DNA of 64,000 nt. It comes from an uncultured Prevotella sp. Lineage in GTDB: Bacteria; Bacteroidota; Bacteroidia; Bacteroidales; Bacteroidaceae. This document shows, piece after piece, positions 7,258 to 17,000 of this stretch. The position numbers were made by a program, and so were the translations under genes. The stretch is taken from assembly GCA_900550035.1 (NCBI GenBank), contig URQS01000008.1, positions 1-64,000 of the forward strand. Reading direction: 5' to 3'. How positions within the stretch are numbered: the first letter of the stretch is position 1; each line of letters starts with the position of its first letter. The notes under the pieces are model-generated. The model saw nothing but the letters and a program-made list of their open reading frames with translations. It made no database searches and had not been told where the DNA came from.

Positions 7258-8472
7258 TTATGCCTCAAGCTTCTTCTCCAGACGCTCGCGTATTGCAGCG
7301 ATGAATCCGGCAGAAGTCTTTGTCTGCGGAGTAACGCCTTCCATAAGTCCGGCGAGGTCCTTAGTCACGATGCCTTCGTTGAGCGTATCGAAGCAAGCAG
7401 CCTCAAGCTGGTTGCCGAAGTTGACGAGTTCGGGCAGATTGTCCATCTCACCACGCTTGCGCAGAGCACCGCTCCATGCGAAGATGGTAGCCATCGGGTT
7501 GGTAGATGTCTCCTCACCCTTCAGGTACTTGTAGTAGTGACGTGTCACAGTACCGTGAGCTGCCTCATACTCATACTTGCCGTCAGGCGAAACGAGTACA
7601 GAAGTCATCATAGCCAAAGAGCCGAATGCTGTAGAAACCATGTCCGACATAACGTCGCCGTCATAGTTCTTGCAAGCCCAGATGAAACCGCCCTTCGAAC
7701 GGATAACGCGAGCTACAGCGTCGTCGATGAGAGTGTAGAAGAACTCCAATCCGCGCTTCTCAAACTCTTCCTTATACTCCTCGAATACCTCGTAGAAGAT
7801 AATCTTGAACTGAGCGTCATACTTCTTAGAGATGGTGTCCTTTGTAGAGAACCAAAGGCTCTGGTTGGTATCAAGAGCGAACTTGAAGCATGAGTGAGCA
7901 AACGAACGGATAGACTTGTCGGTATTGTGCATAGCCTGAAGCACGCCAGCGCCCTTGAATGTGTGTACCACAACTTCCTCGTGCTTGCCGCTTTCGCCGT
8001 CGAATACGAGCTTGGCAACGCCCGGCTCGTCAGCGCGAATCTCAACACTCTTGTATACGTCGCCGTATGCATGACGTGCGATGGTGATTGGCTTCTCCCA
8101 GTTGCGTACTGCCGGATGGATGCTCGGGATAGTGATAGGAGTACGGAATACTGTTCCGTCGAGGATAGAACGGATAGTGCCGTTAGGACTCTTCCACATC
8201 TGATGGAGCTTGTACTCGTCCATACGCTGATGGTTAGGTGTAATGGTGGCGCACTTCACAGCCACACCAAGACGCTTTGTAGCCTCAGCTGCATCCTTTG
8301 TAATCTGGTCGCCGGTCTCGTCACGTTTAACAAGACCGAGATCGTAATATTCTGATTTGAGGTCGACGAACGGAAGGATAAGCTCATCCTTGATCATCTT
8401 CCACAATATACGGGTCATTTCATCACCATCCATCTCCACAACCGGAGTGGTCATCTGAATTTTCTTTTCCAT
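7258..8472 (-). CDS. icd: Isocitrate dehydrogenase (NADP+), eukaryotic-type subfamily
   Basis: Oxidative decarboxylation of isocitrate to 2-oxoglutarate. At 404 aa it matches the homodimeric NADP-IDH group shared by eukaryotes and Bacteroidetes: TTPVVEMDGDEMTRILW at the N-terminus, SPNGTIRSILDGTVFRTPI (substrate-binding Ser/Asn/Arg), YTLIDDAVARVIRS with the catalytic region, KNYDGDVMSDMVSTAFGSL (metal-binding Asp), and EAAHGTVTRHYYKYLKGEETSTNP (cofactor loop). It lies 118 bp downstream of aconitase on the same strand, so the two act in sequence. The gap between them is filled by a short-unit repeat array, which may contain the processing or termination signal. Confidence 0.96.
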   Translation of the reverse strand: MEKKIQMTTPVVEMDGDEMTRILWKMIKDELILPFVDLKSEYYDLGLVKRDETGDQITKDAAEATKRLGVAVKCATITPNHQRMDEYKLHQMWKSPNGTIRSILDGTVFRTPITIPSIHPAVRNWEKPITIARHAYGDVYKSVEIRADEPGVAKLVFDGESGKHEEVVVHTFKGAGVLQAMHNTDKSIRSFAHSCFKFALDTNQSLWFSTKDTISKKYDAQFKIIFYEVFEEYKEEFEKRGLEFFYTLIDDAVARVIRSKGGFIWACKNYDGDVMSDMVSTAFGSLAMMTSVLVSPDGKYEYEAAHGTVTRHYYKYLKGEETSTNPMATIFAWSGALRKRGEMDNLPELVNFGNQLEAACFDTLNEGIVTKDLAGLMEGVTPQTKTSAGFIAAIRERLEKKLEA

Positions 8473-8487
8473 AGCTATAAATTGGTT

Positions 8488-8602
8488 AGTGTTAAATTTG
8501 AAATGTTAAATGTTAAGTTATTGTGACTTTCGAAATGCTGAATGTTGAAAATTCCCAAAGGTCAATTCAACATTCAACATTTAACATTTATCACTTAACA
8601 TT
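8488..8602. repeat. Inverted short-unit array between acn and icd
   Basis: Left arm (about 8488-8520) has units such as GTTAAAT and TGTTAAG; right arm (about 8562-8602) has the complementary units AACATTC, AACATTT and ACTTAAC. The last codons of aconitase (N-V-K-stop, AATGTTAAGTGA) are part of the right arm. Confidence 0.7.
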
Positions 8603-10828
8603 CTTATAGAAGTTCATCAAGCATCCGTCTGCCAGGATCTGACGCTCGTTGGCTGTCAGGTTCTGGAAGAAGAGGTGGATAGGCTTAACGCCGTCCTTGG
8701 TGATTACCTGAGCGTCAATCTCCTCCTTGCCTGCGAGCATAGCCTCGCGAATGCCAGGGATGAATACCTTGTCGCCCGGCTCGTAGTTGAACTCTACGTC
8801 CTTAGCGATAGTGAACGGTACGATACCCCAGTTGATACAGTTAGAGCGGTAGCGCTTTGTGGCATACTCGTAGCAGATGTTGGCATCGCCACCGAGCACC
8901 TTCTGACAGCTGGCAGCCTGCTCGCGTGCCGAACCGTCGCCAGGACGATTAGCGAATACGCATGAGCCGAACGATGTGTTCTCAGCAGAAGCGCCTACAG
9001 CCTTCAATGCCTCAGCCACATTCTCGCTTACATTACCCTCACGGCGTGCGAGGTCCTGCTTCTGTATCTCCTTGCTCAGTCCTACATACTCAGGTACGCG
9101 GCGTGAGAGAGCAAACTCAGAGAGCTTCAACGGGTTAGAGCGGTAAGAACTTGTCTCGCCTGAAGGAATGAGTTCGTCGGTTGTTGTCACTGGGTCGTGA
9201 ATAACGGCAGCAAGCTCAACGAGCATGTTCTCCTGCATCGGATACATCTTAGGCCAGTCCTTGATGTTCGGACCATAGCGCAGCTCTGTCTCAGGACGAG
9301 CCTTGCCGAATCCGTTGTAGACGCGGCACTTGTAAATCTTGTCGTCGTAAGCGTATGGCTTGTGTGTATTCTCGTACTCAACGTCAGTAGCAGCTGTGAT
9401 AACGCCACCATTGGCAGCTGTAGCTGCGATAGAGCGTGCGTCCATAAGGGCTACGAGTGAGAGCTGACCCTGACCCGGCTTAGAACCCTCACGGTTAGGG
9501 AAGTTACGGGTTGTATGACGAATACTCAAACCGTTGTTTGAAGGAACGTCACCAGCGCCGAAGCACGGACCGCAGAATGCGGGCTTCATCACAACGCCAG
9601 CCTCAATCAAGTCGGCTGTGATGCCCTCGCGTGTCACTGCCATCGAAACCGGTGTCGACTGCGGATAAGCCGAAGCTGTGAAGTAGTCGTTACCGATGTT
9701 CTTGCCCTTAAGGATAGCGCCAGCCTCAGCGAGGTTGTCGTATGTACCGCCCGAGCAACCGGCGATGATACCTTGGTCGGCCTGCACCTTTCCGTCAACC
9801 ACCTTGTCAACGAGGTGTACGTCTACCTTATCACCGAAACGCTTCTTGGCGTCTTCCTCGATGCGTGTAAGTATACCTACCGGGTCGGCCTGAAGCTCAT
9901 GGATTGTAACAGCGTTCGACGGGTGGAACGGCAGTGCAATCATCGACTCCTGTGTAGAAAGGTCGATGCGTATCATCATATCGTAGTAAGCCACGTCGCC
10001 CGGCTTCAGTTCGCGATAGTCCTGCGGACGCTCGTGGATGTCGTAGTGGTGCTTCACCTCTTCGTCAGTCACCCAGATAGAGCTCAAGCAAGTAGTCTCA
10101 GTAGTCATGATATCGATGCCGTTACGGAAGTCGATAGGCAGGTTCTTGACGCCAGGGCCTGCAAACTCCAGTACCTTATTCTTAACCACGCCGCTCTCGA
10201 ATGTAGCCTTAACGAGCGAAATGGCAACGTCGTGCGGACCAACACCCTTCTTAGGTGCGCCCTCAAGCCATACCAATACTACCTCAGGTGCGTTGATATC
10301 CCATGTGTTCTTAAGAAGCTGCTTCACGAGCTCGCCGCCACCTTCGCCGACACCCATGTTGCCCAATGAGCCATAGCGTGTGTGTGAGTCAGAGCCAAGT
10401 ATCATGTTGCCGCACTTCACCATCATCTCGCGGGCATACTGGTGGATGACAGCCTGGTTGGCAGGAACGTATATGCCGCCATACTTCTTGGCAGCCGAGA
10501 GACCGAATACGTGGTCGTCCTCATTGATAGTTCCGCCCACAGCGCAGAGTGAGTTGTGGCAGTTGGTCATTGCATAAGGCAGCGGGAACTCCTCGAGTCC
10601 ACTGGCGCGTGCAGTCTGAATGATACCAACGTATGTTATGTCGTGCGACATCATAGCATCGAAGCGAATGCGCATCTTGTTGCCCTTACCGCCGTCGACA
10701 TCGTGCGAACGCAAAATACCGTATGTGATTGTATTCTCGCGGGCCTCATCGGGGGTCATGCCCTGATAGTTGTCGCGGATTTCAGTTCCGTTGAGGAGAT
10801 AGACTCCATGATTGATAAGTTCCACCAT
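8591..10828 (-). CDS. acn: Aconitate hydratase
   Basis: Citrate-isocitrate isomerase with a 4Fe-4S cluster. At 745 aa it has the hydratase/aconitase architecture: N-terminal domains with LGSDSHTRYGSLGNMGVGEG, the cluster cysteines in IIAGCSGGTYDN and FCGPCFGAGD, and a C-terminal swivel domain with NRPGDGSAREQAA. The start ATG at 10826-10828 gives the natural Bacteroidales N-terminus (MVELINHGVYLLNG). It lies between the CitC-CitG fusion and icd, all on one strand. No citrate synthase gene is visible in the window. The 3' end merges with a short-unit repeat array. Confidence 0.93.
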   Translation of the reverse strand: MVELINHGVYLLNGTEIRDNYQGMTPDEARENTITYGILRSHDVDGGKGNKMRIRFDAMMSHDITYVGIIQTARASGLEEFPLPYAMTNCHNSLCAVGGTINEDDHVFGLSAAKKYGGIYVPANQAVIHQYAREMMVKCGNMILGSDSHTRYGSLGNMGVGEGGGELVKQLLKNTWDINAPEVVLVWLEGAPKKGVGPHDVAISLVKATFESGVVKNKVLEFAGPGVKNLPIDFRNGIDIMTTETTCLSSIWVTDEEVKHHYDIHERPQDYRELKPGDVAYYDMMIRIDLSTQESMIALPFHPSNAVTIHELQADPVGILTRIEEDAKKRFGDKVDVHLVDKVVDGKVQADQGIIAGCSGGTYDNLAEAGAILKGKNIGNDYFTASAYPQSTPVSMAVTREGITADLIEAGVVMKPAFCGPCFGAGDVPSNNGLSIRHTTRNFPNREGSKPGQGQLSLVALMDARSIAATAANGGVITAATDVEYENTHKPYAYDDKIYKCRVYNGFGKARPETELRYGPNIKDWPKMYPMQENMLVELAAVIHDPVTTTDELIPSGETSSYRSNPLKLSEFALSRRVPEYVGLSKEIQKQDLARREGNVSENVAEALKAVGASAENTSFGSCVFANRPGDGSAREQAASCQKVLGGDANICYEYATKRYRSNCINWGIVPFTIAKDVEFNYEPGDKVFIPGIREAMLAGKEEIDAQVITKDGVKPIHLFFQNLTANERQILADGCLMNFYKNVK

Positions 10829-10957
10829 AATGTCAATGTTTTTAGATTTTCAAAATATAAAGTTAGTAATTATTTATCATTCTCCATTGTTTGCGTTAAC
10901 AAAATCACCTAAAAGGTATTAAAAATACACTTTTTCGGTATATTTGTTGCAAATTAT

Positions 10958-12796
10958 TCAATCTTTTCGGGTTATTCCGAACAAAAAGACAACCAACGCC
11001 AACATATCAGCACTGCCTCCAGGCGATATGTTCCGACTCACAAAGTCGCGGTTCATGTCTTCTATTCCTGCCTCCGAGAAGTCCTCAAGCAAGCGTCTTG
11101 CCTCGGTCTTCACTTGCAGCATCGTGTCGTAGTCGGTGCGATATACGATGTTGGTATCGTCGAGGTCGCACATGATACGCAGCAGGGTCTTGTGCTTTAC
11201 GTACGAGTCGTCGCCTTTGATGCGTGTCTCGTAGAATGGTAGCCATTCGCCGAAGAGCTGGCTGTAGCCTTCGCGGGCATTGTCGAGCGCACTCTTGAGC
11301 TTGCACCCTGCCTGGGCAAGCTGCTTGGCACGGCTGCCATGTGTACCGCGGGTGTCGGGAAAACCATTGGCAAGTTGTATTATTGTCGTAGAAAGCAAGC
11401 TGTTCGGCACATACTCTTTCCCGTGAGTAGTAGTTGCCACTTCGCCTCTACCTATTATATATGTCGCTGCTGTCACTGCCAGTCCCATCGAGAAGAGTGC
11501 TCCCTTGTAGGTATTCACGCCTCCCGTCGAATTGAACATAGCCTTCTCGGCTTCGATGCCAATGCGCACTATGTCGTCGTGGGCGGGCAATTGGTTGCTA
11601 TCGTAGCCCAGTGTGGCGAGCCTAACGAAGTATGGATGCATTGCGCGTATGCTGCGCATCATCAGTGCGTGATCCATATCGCGGTGTGCTCCGCTGTCGT
11701 GACTGTCTACGAGTCCCGGCTTTGGTGTGGTGTTCAGCTCTGCCTTCAGTGCCCGTGTTGCCATGTGGGCTACTATATAAGGTACTGTAGTCGGCGGAAC
11801 GAGTCGTGCAGCCTGTGCGAGATGATTCTCAACTATCGCCTTGCGCACTCTCGATGCACTCACCGCTACCCCACTCTTCTCCAGTCGTGCCACTTCGCGC
11901 ACGTCTGGCAGCATGCTCTTCATCAGTTCGTTGTAGCGTCGGGTCAGCGGGTCGTCGGGTTCGGTTCCCACGAATCGCACCGTTGCGCCCAGTGCCGGAG
12001 CTATATGTCGTCTGTAGAGATCGATGTCGAGTGTCATCTGTGTGTCGGACGCATCCGAAAGACACTTCAGAAAGTACGTTGGAAATGTGGTTGCACTGAT
12101 TGAGTATTCGCTACCGTCGCACACCACTACATTGTCGAAGTGTGCCACTCCACGGCTGATAATAGCCTTTCGTTCGTCATAGCTGAACATCGAGCAGTCT
12201 TCTCTCACCACCAGTATATACAACGTCTCCACTTGCTGTGCCGCCTGCTCTATCAGATAGCGGTGGCCGAGTGTGAACGGGTTGCAGTTCATTATGATTA
12301 TGCCGCTGGGCGGCATAATCGGTTGTGGGGTTGAGGGGTTGAGATGGTGAAGTTTGCCATTGGATTTTTCACTTTTCACTTTTCCCTTTTCACTTTTCAA
12401 CTCTTCACTATACCTCTTTATTCCTCCAATGCCCGTTTCCATCAATATAGCTTTTGGCGCTTCGGCGAGGAGTCGGAACGACATGCTCTCGAACATCTGC
12501 CTGTTTTGCGGCTTGGTAAAGAGTTTCACACATTGATGTCCATCAGCGTTGGCTTGTGCTATCAAGTGCGACACAATCTGGTTAGCCACAGCCTCACCCT
12601 TGTGTCCGTCAGCCACTGCTACGCATTTTATTACGCCTCCTTTCAGTCCACCACCGGCTACTATTTCGTCGGTCGTCTCGTCGACGAGAGTGGCGTAGTA
12701 GTCTACATCGTCAAGACGCAAGCCGTTGTCGTCCAGAAACTGTTCTATGCGGCGACGTTGGCGCGGTATGGCTGGATTGAGCTGTATTATTTCCAA
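10958..12796 (-). CDS. citC: CitC-CitG fusion: citrate lyase ligase + triphosphoribosyl-dephospho-CoA synthase
   Basis: A 612-aa bifunctional protein for activating citrate lyase. Residues 1-125 are the GNAT-like N-domain of CitC; residues 164-340 are its nucleotidyltransferase domain (IIIMNCNPFTLGHRYLIEQA with the adenylyl-transferase HxGH-like motif), which uses ATP and acetate to acetylate the thiol of CitD. Residues 345-612 are CitG (KPGLVDSHDSGAHRDMDHA and STGGVNTYKGALFSMGL), which makes the prosthetic-group precursor from ATP and dephospho-CoA. The two are normally separate proteins, and CitG is more usually fused to CitX. The linker 131-163 is low-complexity (KSEKGKVKSEKSNGK) and is encoded by a short-unit DNA repeat. 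citX lies 59 bp upstream. Confidence 0.9.
   Translation of the reverse strand: MEIIQLNPAIPRQRRRIEQFLDDNGLRLDDVDYYATLVDETTDEIVAGGGLKGGVIKCVAVADGHKGEAVANQIVSHLIAQANADGHQCVKLFTKPQNRQMFESMSFRLLAEAPKAILMETGIGGIKRYSEELKSEKGKVKSEKSNGKLHHLNPSTPQPIMPPSGIIIMNCNPFTLGHRYLIEQAAQQVETLYILVVREDCSMFSYDERKAIISRGVAHFDNVVVCDGSEYSISATTFPTYFLKCLSDASDTQMTLDIDLYRRHIAPALGATVRFVGTEPDDPLTRRYNELMKSMLPDVREVARLEKSGVAVSASRVRKAIVENHLAQAARLVPPTTVPYIVAHMATRALKAELNTTPKPGLVDSHDSGAHRDMDHALMMRSIRAMHPYFVRLATLGYDSNQLPAHDDIVRIGIEAEKAMFNSTGGVNTYKGALFSMGLAVTAATYIIGRGEVATTTHGKEYVPNSLLSTTIIQLANGFPDTRGTHGSRAKQLAQAGCKLKSALDNAREGYSQLFGEWLPFYETRIKGDDSYVKHKTLLRIMCDLDDTNIVYRTDYDTMLQVKTEARRLLEDFSEAGIEDMNRDFVSRNISPGGSADMLALVVFLFGITRKD
12321..12409. 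repeat. Short-unit repeat array inside the citCG coding sequence
   Basis: Runs of TTTTCACTTTTCAC-like units (12366-12409) preceded by GGGGTTGAGG-like units (12321-12350). The same kind of array is intergenic elsewhere in the window. Here it stays in frame and encodes a Lys/Ser/Glu-rich linker between the GNAT and nucleotidyltransferase domains of CitC. Confidence 0.75.
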
Positions 12797-12855
12797 TGTA
12801 AGATGCGGATTGTTAAATGTTAATGATAATCGTTAGTTGTTTGATTCGTAAAGAT

Positions 12856-13434
12856 TTAAGTTTGCTGCTGTAGGGCATAGTCGTCAGTCATCTGCTTTAT
12901 CCTTGCCCATATTTCCTCTTGTGTGTGCCATCGCATTCGCATGCAATATCTGGCTTCATGGTCGCATACGAGGCAGCGACGTGGCTGTCCTCCTACTCTG
13001 TCACGCGACACCGGAATGCCTTGTGCGTCAATCACGTCGATGTCGAAGAGTCGACCCAACGGATGTGTGTCCTCAATATCTACCGCCACGCGCTTGGCTT
13101 CAAGCAATGGCAGCGAGGTAATCAGATAGGCTTCATAGCCCGTATTAAGGTCGCGTTCTACAAGGCATTCCCCTGTTTCAGTTTTTAGTTCATTGGTTAG
13201 TAATTCAGTTTCAGGTAATAGGTCATCACTTATATTATATGCCTTTCGCATAGCCTTCACGGCTGCACGTGCTACAGTGAGCGATTGCTGATTACGCTTC
13301 ACGCTTCCTGGCATAACCACCGTTAGACACACCAGTGTCTTTCCCGAGTGTTCAGCCATCAGTTTTTGCTGCATAGCATGGCGTGCGTCGCGGCTCGCCA
13401 GAAGTTCGTCAAGCGTAATAGGCATATTTTTCAT
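12856..13434 (-). CDS. citX: Holo-citrate lyase synthase (apo-citrate lyase phosphoribosyl-dephospho-CoA transferase)
   Basis: CitX transfers the prosthetic group made by CitG to the serine of the acyl carrier protein CitD. The 192-aa protein has the family signature GRLFDIDVIDAQGIPVSR followed by GGQPRRCLVCDHEARYC and a final RMRWHTQEEI segment. It lies upstream of the CitC-CitG fusion on the same strand. CitX would be needed only with citDEF, which lie about 20 kb away beyond two PULs. A start two codons downstream of the chosen one is possible. Confidence 0.9.
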   Translation of the reverse strand: MKNMPITLDELLASRDARHAMQQKLMAEHSGKTLVCLTVVMPGSVKRNQQSLTVARAAVKAMRKAYNISDDLLPETELLTNELKTETGECLVERDLNTGYEAYLITSLPLLEAKRVAVDIEDTHPLGRLFDIDVIDAQGIPVSRDRVGGQPRRCLVCDHEARYCMRMRWHTQEEIWARIKQMTDDYALQQQT

Positions 13435-13825
13435 TTCATGAGTATTTTATTATAGTTAACGAGTTGACAACAGACAAGTAGACAAGGAGATTTGTTTTCA
13501 CCATGAATCTTGTACTATTATCATGCCACTGGTACAAGTCATCAATATCGTTTTGATGGCGATTTTTAAAGCGATTTGAAATGAAAAGGGGGGCATCCAC
13601 CGCAAGGGTTTTTAATACTATCCACGTAAATACGACAACACTCCCTTCCATAAAATGCTGAAAAGAACCGCCTTCGATACTTACGCTCACGCGAGTGGTA
13701 TGTATAGATTTAATTTTATGGCGTAAAGTTACATCATTTATACGAAACCCCCAAATTTTTACGCCAAAAAATTCGTATAAACCGTCATTATAGACTACTT
13801 TGCTTGACAAATGTAAAATCATAGG

Positions 13826-13920
13826 AGACTATAGCGTCCCCGCTATAGCCTGCGCAATCAACTATAACTTGCTGACATTCAGCTTGCGCAGACTACGGCG
13901 AGGACGCCATAGCCTCCTAT
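13826..13920. repeat. Dispersed palindromic repeat, copies 2 and 3
   Basis: GACTATAGCG-TCCC-CGCTATAGCC (13827-13850) and GACTACGGCGAGGACGCCAT followed by AGCCTCCTAT (13891-13920) match copy 1 near 6.8 kb and copy 5 near 44.8 kb. Copy 3 runs directly into the 79-bp repeat. Confidence 0.65.
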
Positions 13921-13987
13921 GGGACACATCAACACAACAACGCCACAACATCTTTTAAACGACAATGGCGACAATGTTCAACAATAT
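13909..13987 (+). repeat. 79-bp repeat, left copy flanking PUL1
   Basis: Starts ATAGCCTCCTATGGGACA and ends ACAATGTTCAACAATAT. It aligns without gaps to the minus strand of 23702-23780, with 70 of 79 positions identical by hand count. The two copies are inverted relative to each other and enclose the HTCS, GH16, susD and susC genes. Confidence 0.8.
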
Positions 13988-14045
13988 GATGAAACAGAAC
14001 AAACTGTAGGAGGTTATGGCGTCCTATATGAAGGAAACATAACAA

Positions 14046-17000
14046 TTATGCTCCTATGGTTTCCGTCTGGCTGTTTCTACGAGAATATTCTGTGGGAGAA
14101 ATACCGTAAGTCTGACTAAAACACTTAGAGAAATAGCTCTGCGTAGAGAAGCCCACCATGTACATTACCTCCGAAACAGCAAAACGACCCTGCTTGAGCA
14201 ATACTGCGGCACGCAGCATTCTCATCTGTCGGATATAATTCACAGGAGTATAGCCTGTGACTGCCTTCATTCGTCGATAGATAAGTTTAGTGCCATATCC
14301 CGTAAGTTTGGTCAATAACTGCACATTGAGGTCTGGGTCTGCAAGATGTTCTTCAATTATCTTTGTTACCTCCTTCATTACAGCATCCTCATCATTCACA
14401 TCAAAAGGCTTGAAAGTATCTGCCGATGATTTTGACTGATCATCTTCGGTATTCTCAATATTAGCAATTAGTTCCTTTGACAGTTCTGAATGAGCTGTAG
14501 ATAAGACCTGACTCTTCACCTCATATCCCGTTCTTATGATAATGACAATATGGCCACTTTCTGCTTCGTCAAACGACACTGCAGCACCTATCTTCCGCGC
14601 CCGTTCATTGATAAGTGCCAAAGAATGCTCACTGTAAGATCTGAATGCATAGCGCAGTTTCTCCGGTGTAAGGGTTATCTGCTCCACGTCGAGTCGAAGT
14701 ACAGCACGTCCGTCAGTCTCTTCTGCATACAACACGGCATTTCCTTGAACAAGCGTATCATCGTCGACGAACTTCATTATAGCGTTCAGCAATCCAAGCA
14801 TCGCAACCACGTCCATATCCATCATTAGCGCCGGAATATTTGCGGAGAAGGACATGCGAATACCGCATCCTTGCTCATGACTATCAGCAACTACCAACTG
14901 GCACAATTCAGTCAAGTCAAGCTGTCGCATGACCGGTTTGGCAGAACTATTGGACATAGCCAATGGCAAGTCGAGCGCCTCGGATGCCATCAGACAGATA
15001 GCAGCGCCATTATGACGTATCATATTGATATCTTCTTCATATTTACCATGAAGTTGAGACCTAAGATTACAAGAAGACGCCAAGACCGAGCCAGCCGACA
15101 TCTTCAGTTTCTCTGACAACGATGCGAAGAATTCAGCACGTCTTGCACTTTGTTCCATAGCATCGTTGCGGGCTTGACGCTCACGACGCAATTCACGACG
15201 CATCCACACAAAGCGTACACCCCATGCTACCAACGCCAAGAACAACAGCAAATAAATTGCTTTAGCCCACCACGTAAGATACCACGGAGGAAGCACAGTC
15301 ACCATCAATTCGTAGATAATCTTAGAAGGTTGTCCCTGCCCATCCACTATACTCACATAAAGCCTATATGTGCCATGTGGCAAGCCGTTAAACGACACCT
15401 GTAATCTTTCAGAAGAAAGAAGTGTCCAACGATCCCCCACACCTTCCATCCTATAGGCGTAGCGCGCAGGCAACTGCCCAGATTGAGGATTGTCAGAAAA
15501 AAGGAGCTTGAAGTTATTCTCATTGCTGCGGAAGGTCAGTTTTCCTTTGGCACCAAGATAATTCCGTGCGTCATTGATACACATAAGTCTGCCGTTCACT
15601 TCAATGCCAGTAAGCTTCAGTTTAGCGTGGTTTGTAGATGTCAAGTCATTCGTAGAGACTGTCATCAGTGCGTCTTCCCCACTGAGCATTACTCCTTTGC
15701 ATAACTTGCCATCAAGATTGGTCCACGACATTTGTGAAACCATTGAGAATGCGTTTAAGCCGGAAAGCGAAAAAGCACTACTCGTACCGTTAGGGCGCAA
15801 TATACAAACATCATTATTGGCTGTTATCCATAGTTCGTTATCAGCTGTACCAAGCGCCACGGGGGTCATACTATGGTCGACCATAGTAAATATATGTTGA
15901 TTATTCAGCTCGCCATTGTTAAAGCGTACCACTTTGCCTGCCATTGTAGCCCATACTGAGCCACCTGCATCGGCTACTACTTTATCTATGGACGTTTCGT
16001 TCATCACATGACTAACATGAAATGACGTGACGTCAATACAGTCGATGCCAGCACTGTAAGAAGCCGCCCAAACACGTCCTCTATTATCAATGGCCAGACT
16101 ACTTACATTAACACCTATAAGCGTTGAGCCAAGATGGGCATCGGCTTTCACATACCCCTGACTGGCAAGCAACCGTTTACTGTCAATGATAAATATTCCT
16201 CCAGCATAGGCAGCAACCCAGCATCGTCCCTTTCTGTCTTCAACAATATCATATGCCCAAGTCGCATTGTAATGCCCCGTGCCATCGGTGAGCAACACAT
16301 TGCGTGGCATTGAACTTTGTGAATCGATAATGTAGAGACCATGATCAGTGCAGGCAATGACAGTGCCGTCAGACAAACGATGTAACTTACGAATACGATT
16401 GTGCGAGATGCTCCATTGGGGGTCGCCCTGTCGATACCACTTCGATGCTTTCCACCCATCTGCACTATATTGCATGCTAATCAGTCCGTTGTCACCGCCA
16501 GCCCACAGCGTCGTTCCATCAGCATCAATCAGCAAGGTTCCAAACGTATTGCCGTCGCCTCTGCCCGTGATGGAAGAAAGACTCCAACTATGAAATGGCT
16601 CATGAGCACGATGCACAGATAGTCCACGGTCGGTACCAACAAGAAGGTTGTTCCATTGGTCTTTAGCCAGTGCCCATACTATATTGCTCGCTAACGAATT
16701 CGTGATACGTATGTCTTGCGATATGCGCACAGCATTTTGTCCGTCGCTAAGCATGTATAGTCCATTGTCTGTACCTATGTAGAGGGTACGATTCACCTGA
16801 CACAGAGCCTTGATAGAATTGGAATGTAGTGCCGGCACTTCTTTCAATGAGCGACCATTATAAAGGAACAAGGCACCTTCTGTGCCTATCCAGCAGTTTT
16901 TACCTTTGGCGTGAATCATCGCATTGATTAGCGGACGTTGGGCAGGTTTTCCAATGTTGACAGTTCTGACACGACCATTGCGAATGATATACAAACCATT

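Larger units (their letters stand above)
13435..14045. other. Intergenic gap at the left border of the island
   Basis: About 610 bp between citX and the HTCS gene. It holds two copies of the dispersed palindrome (13826-13850, 13891-13920), one 79-bp repeat copy (13909-13987), and a partial inverted copy (14007-14024). An open frame of 128 codons on the minus strand (13436-13822) has no recognisable family and ordinary noncoding composition, so it is not called as a gene. Confidence 0.6.

Noticed and set aside
13436..13822. 128-codon open frame between citX and the HTCS gene
   Set aside because: No recognisable domain, begins inside a dispersed palindrome and ends next to citX; probably chance.
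13919..14119. Small plus-strand open frame (66 codons)
   Set aside because: Made from the 79-bp repeat and the reversed end of the HTCS gene.
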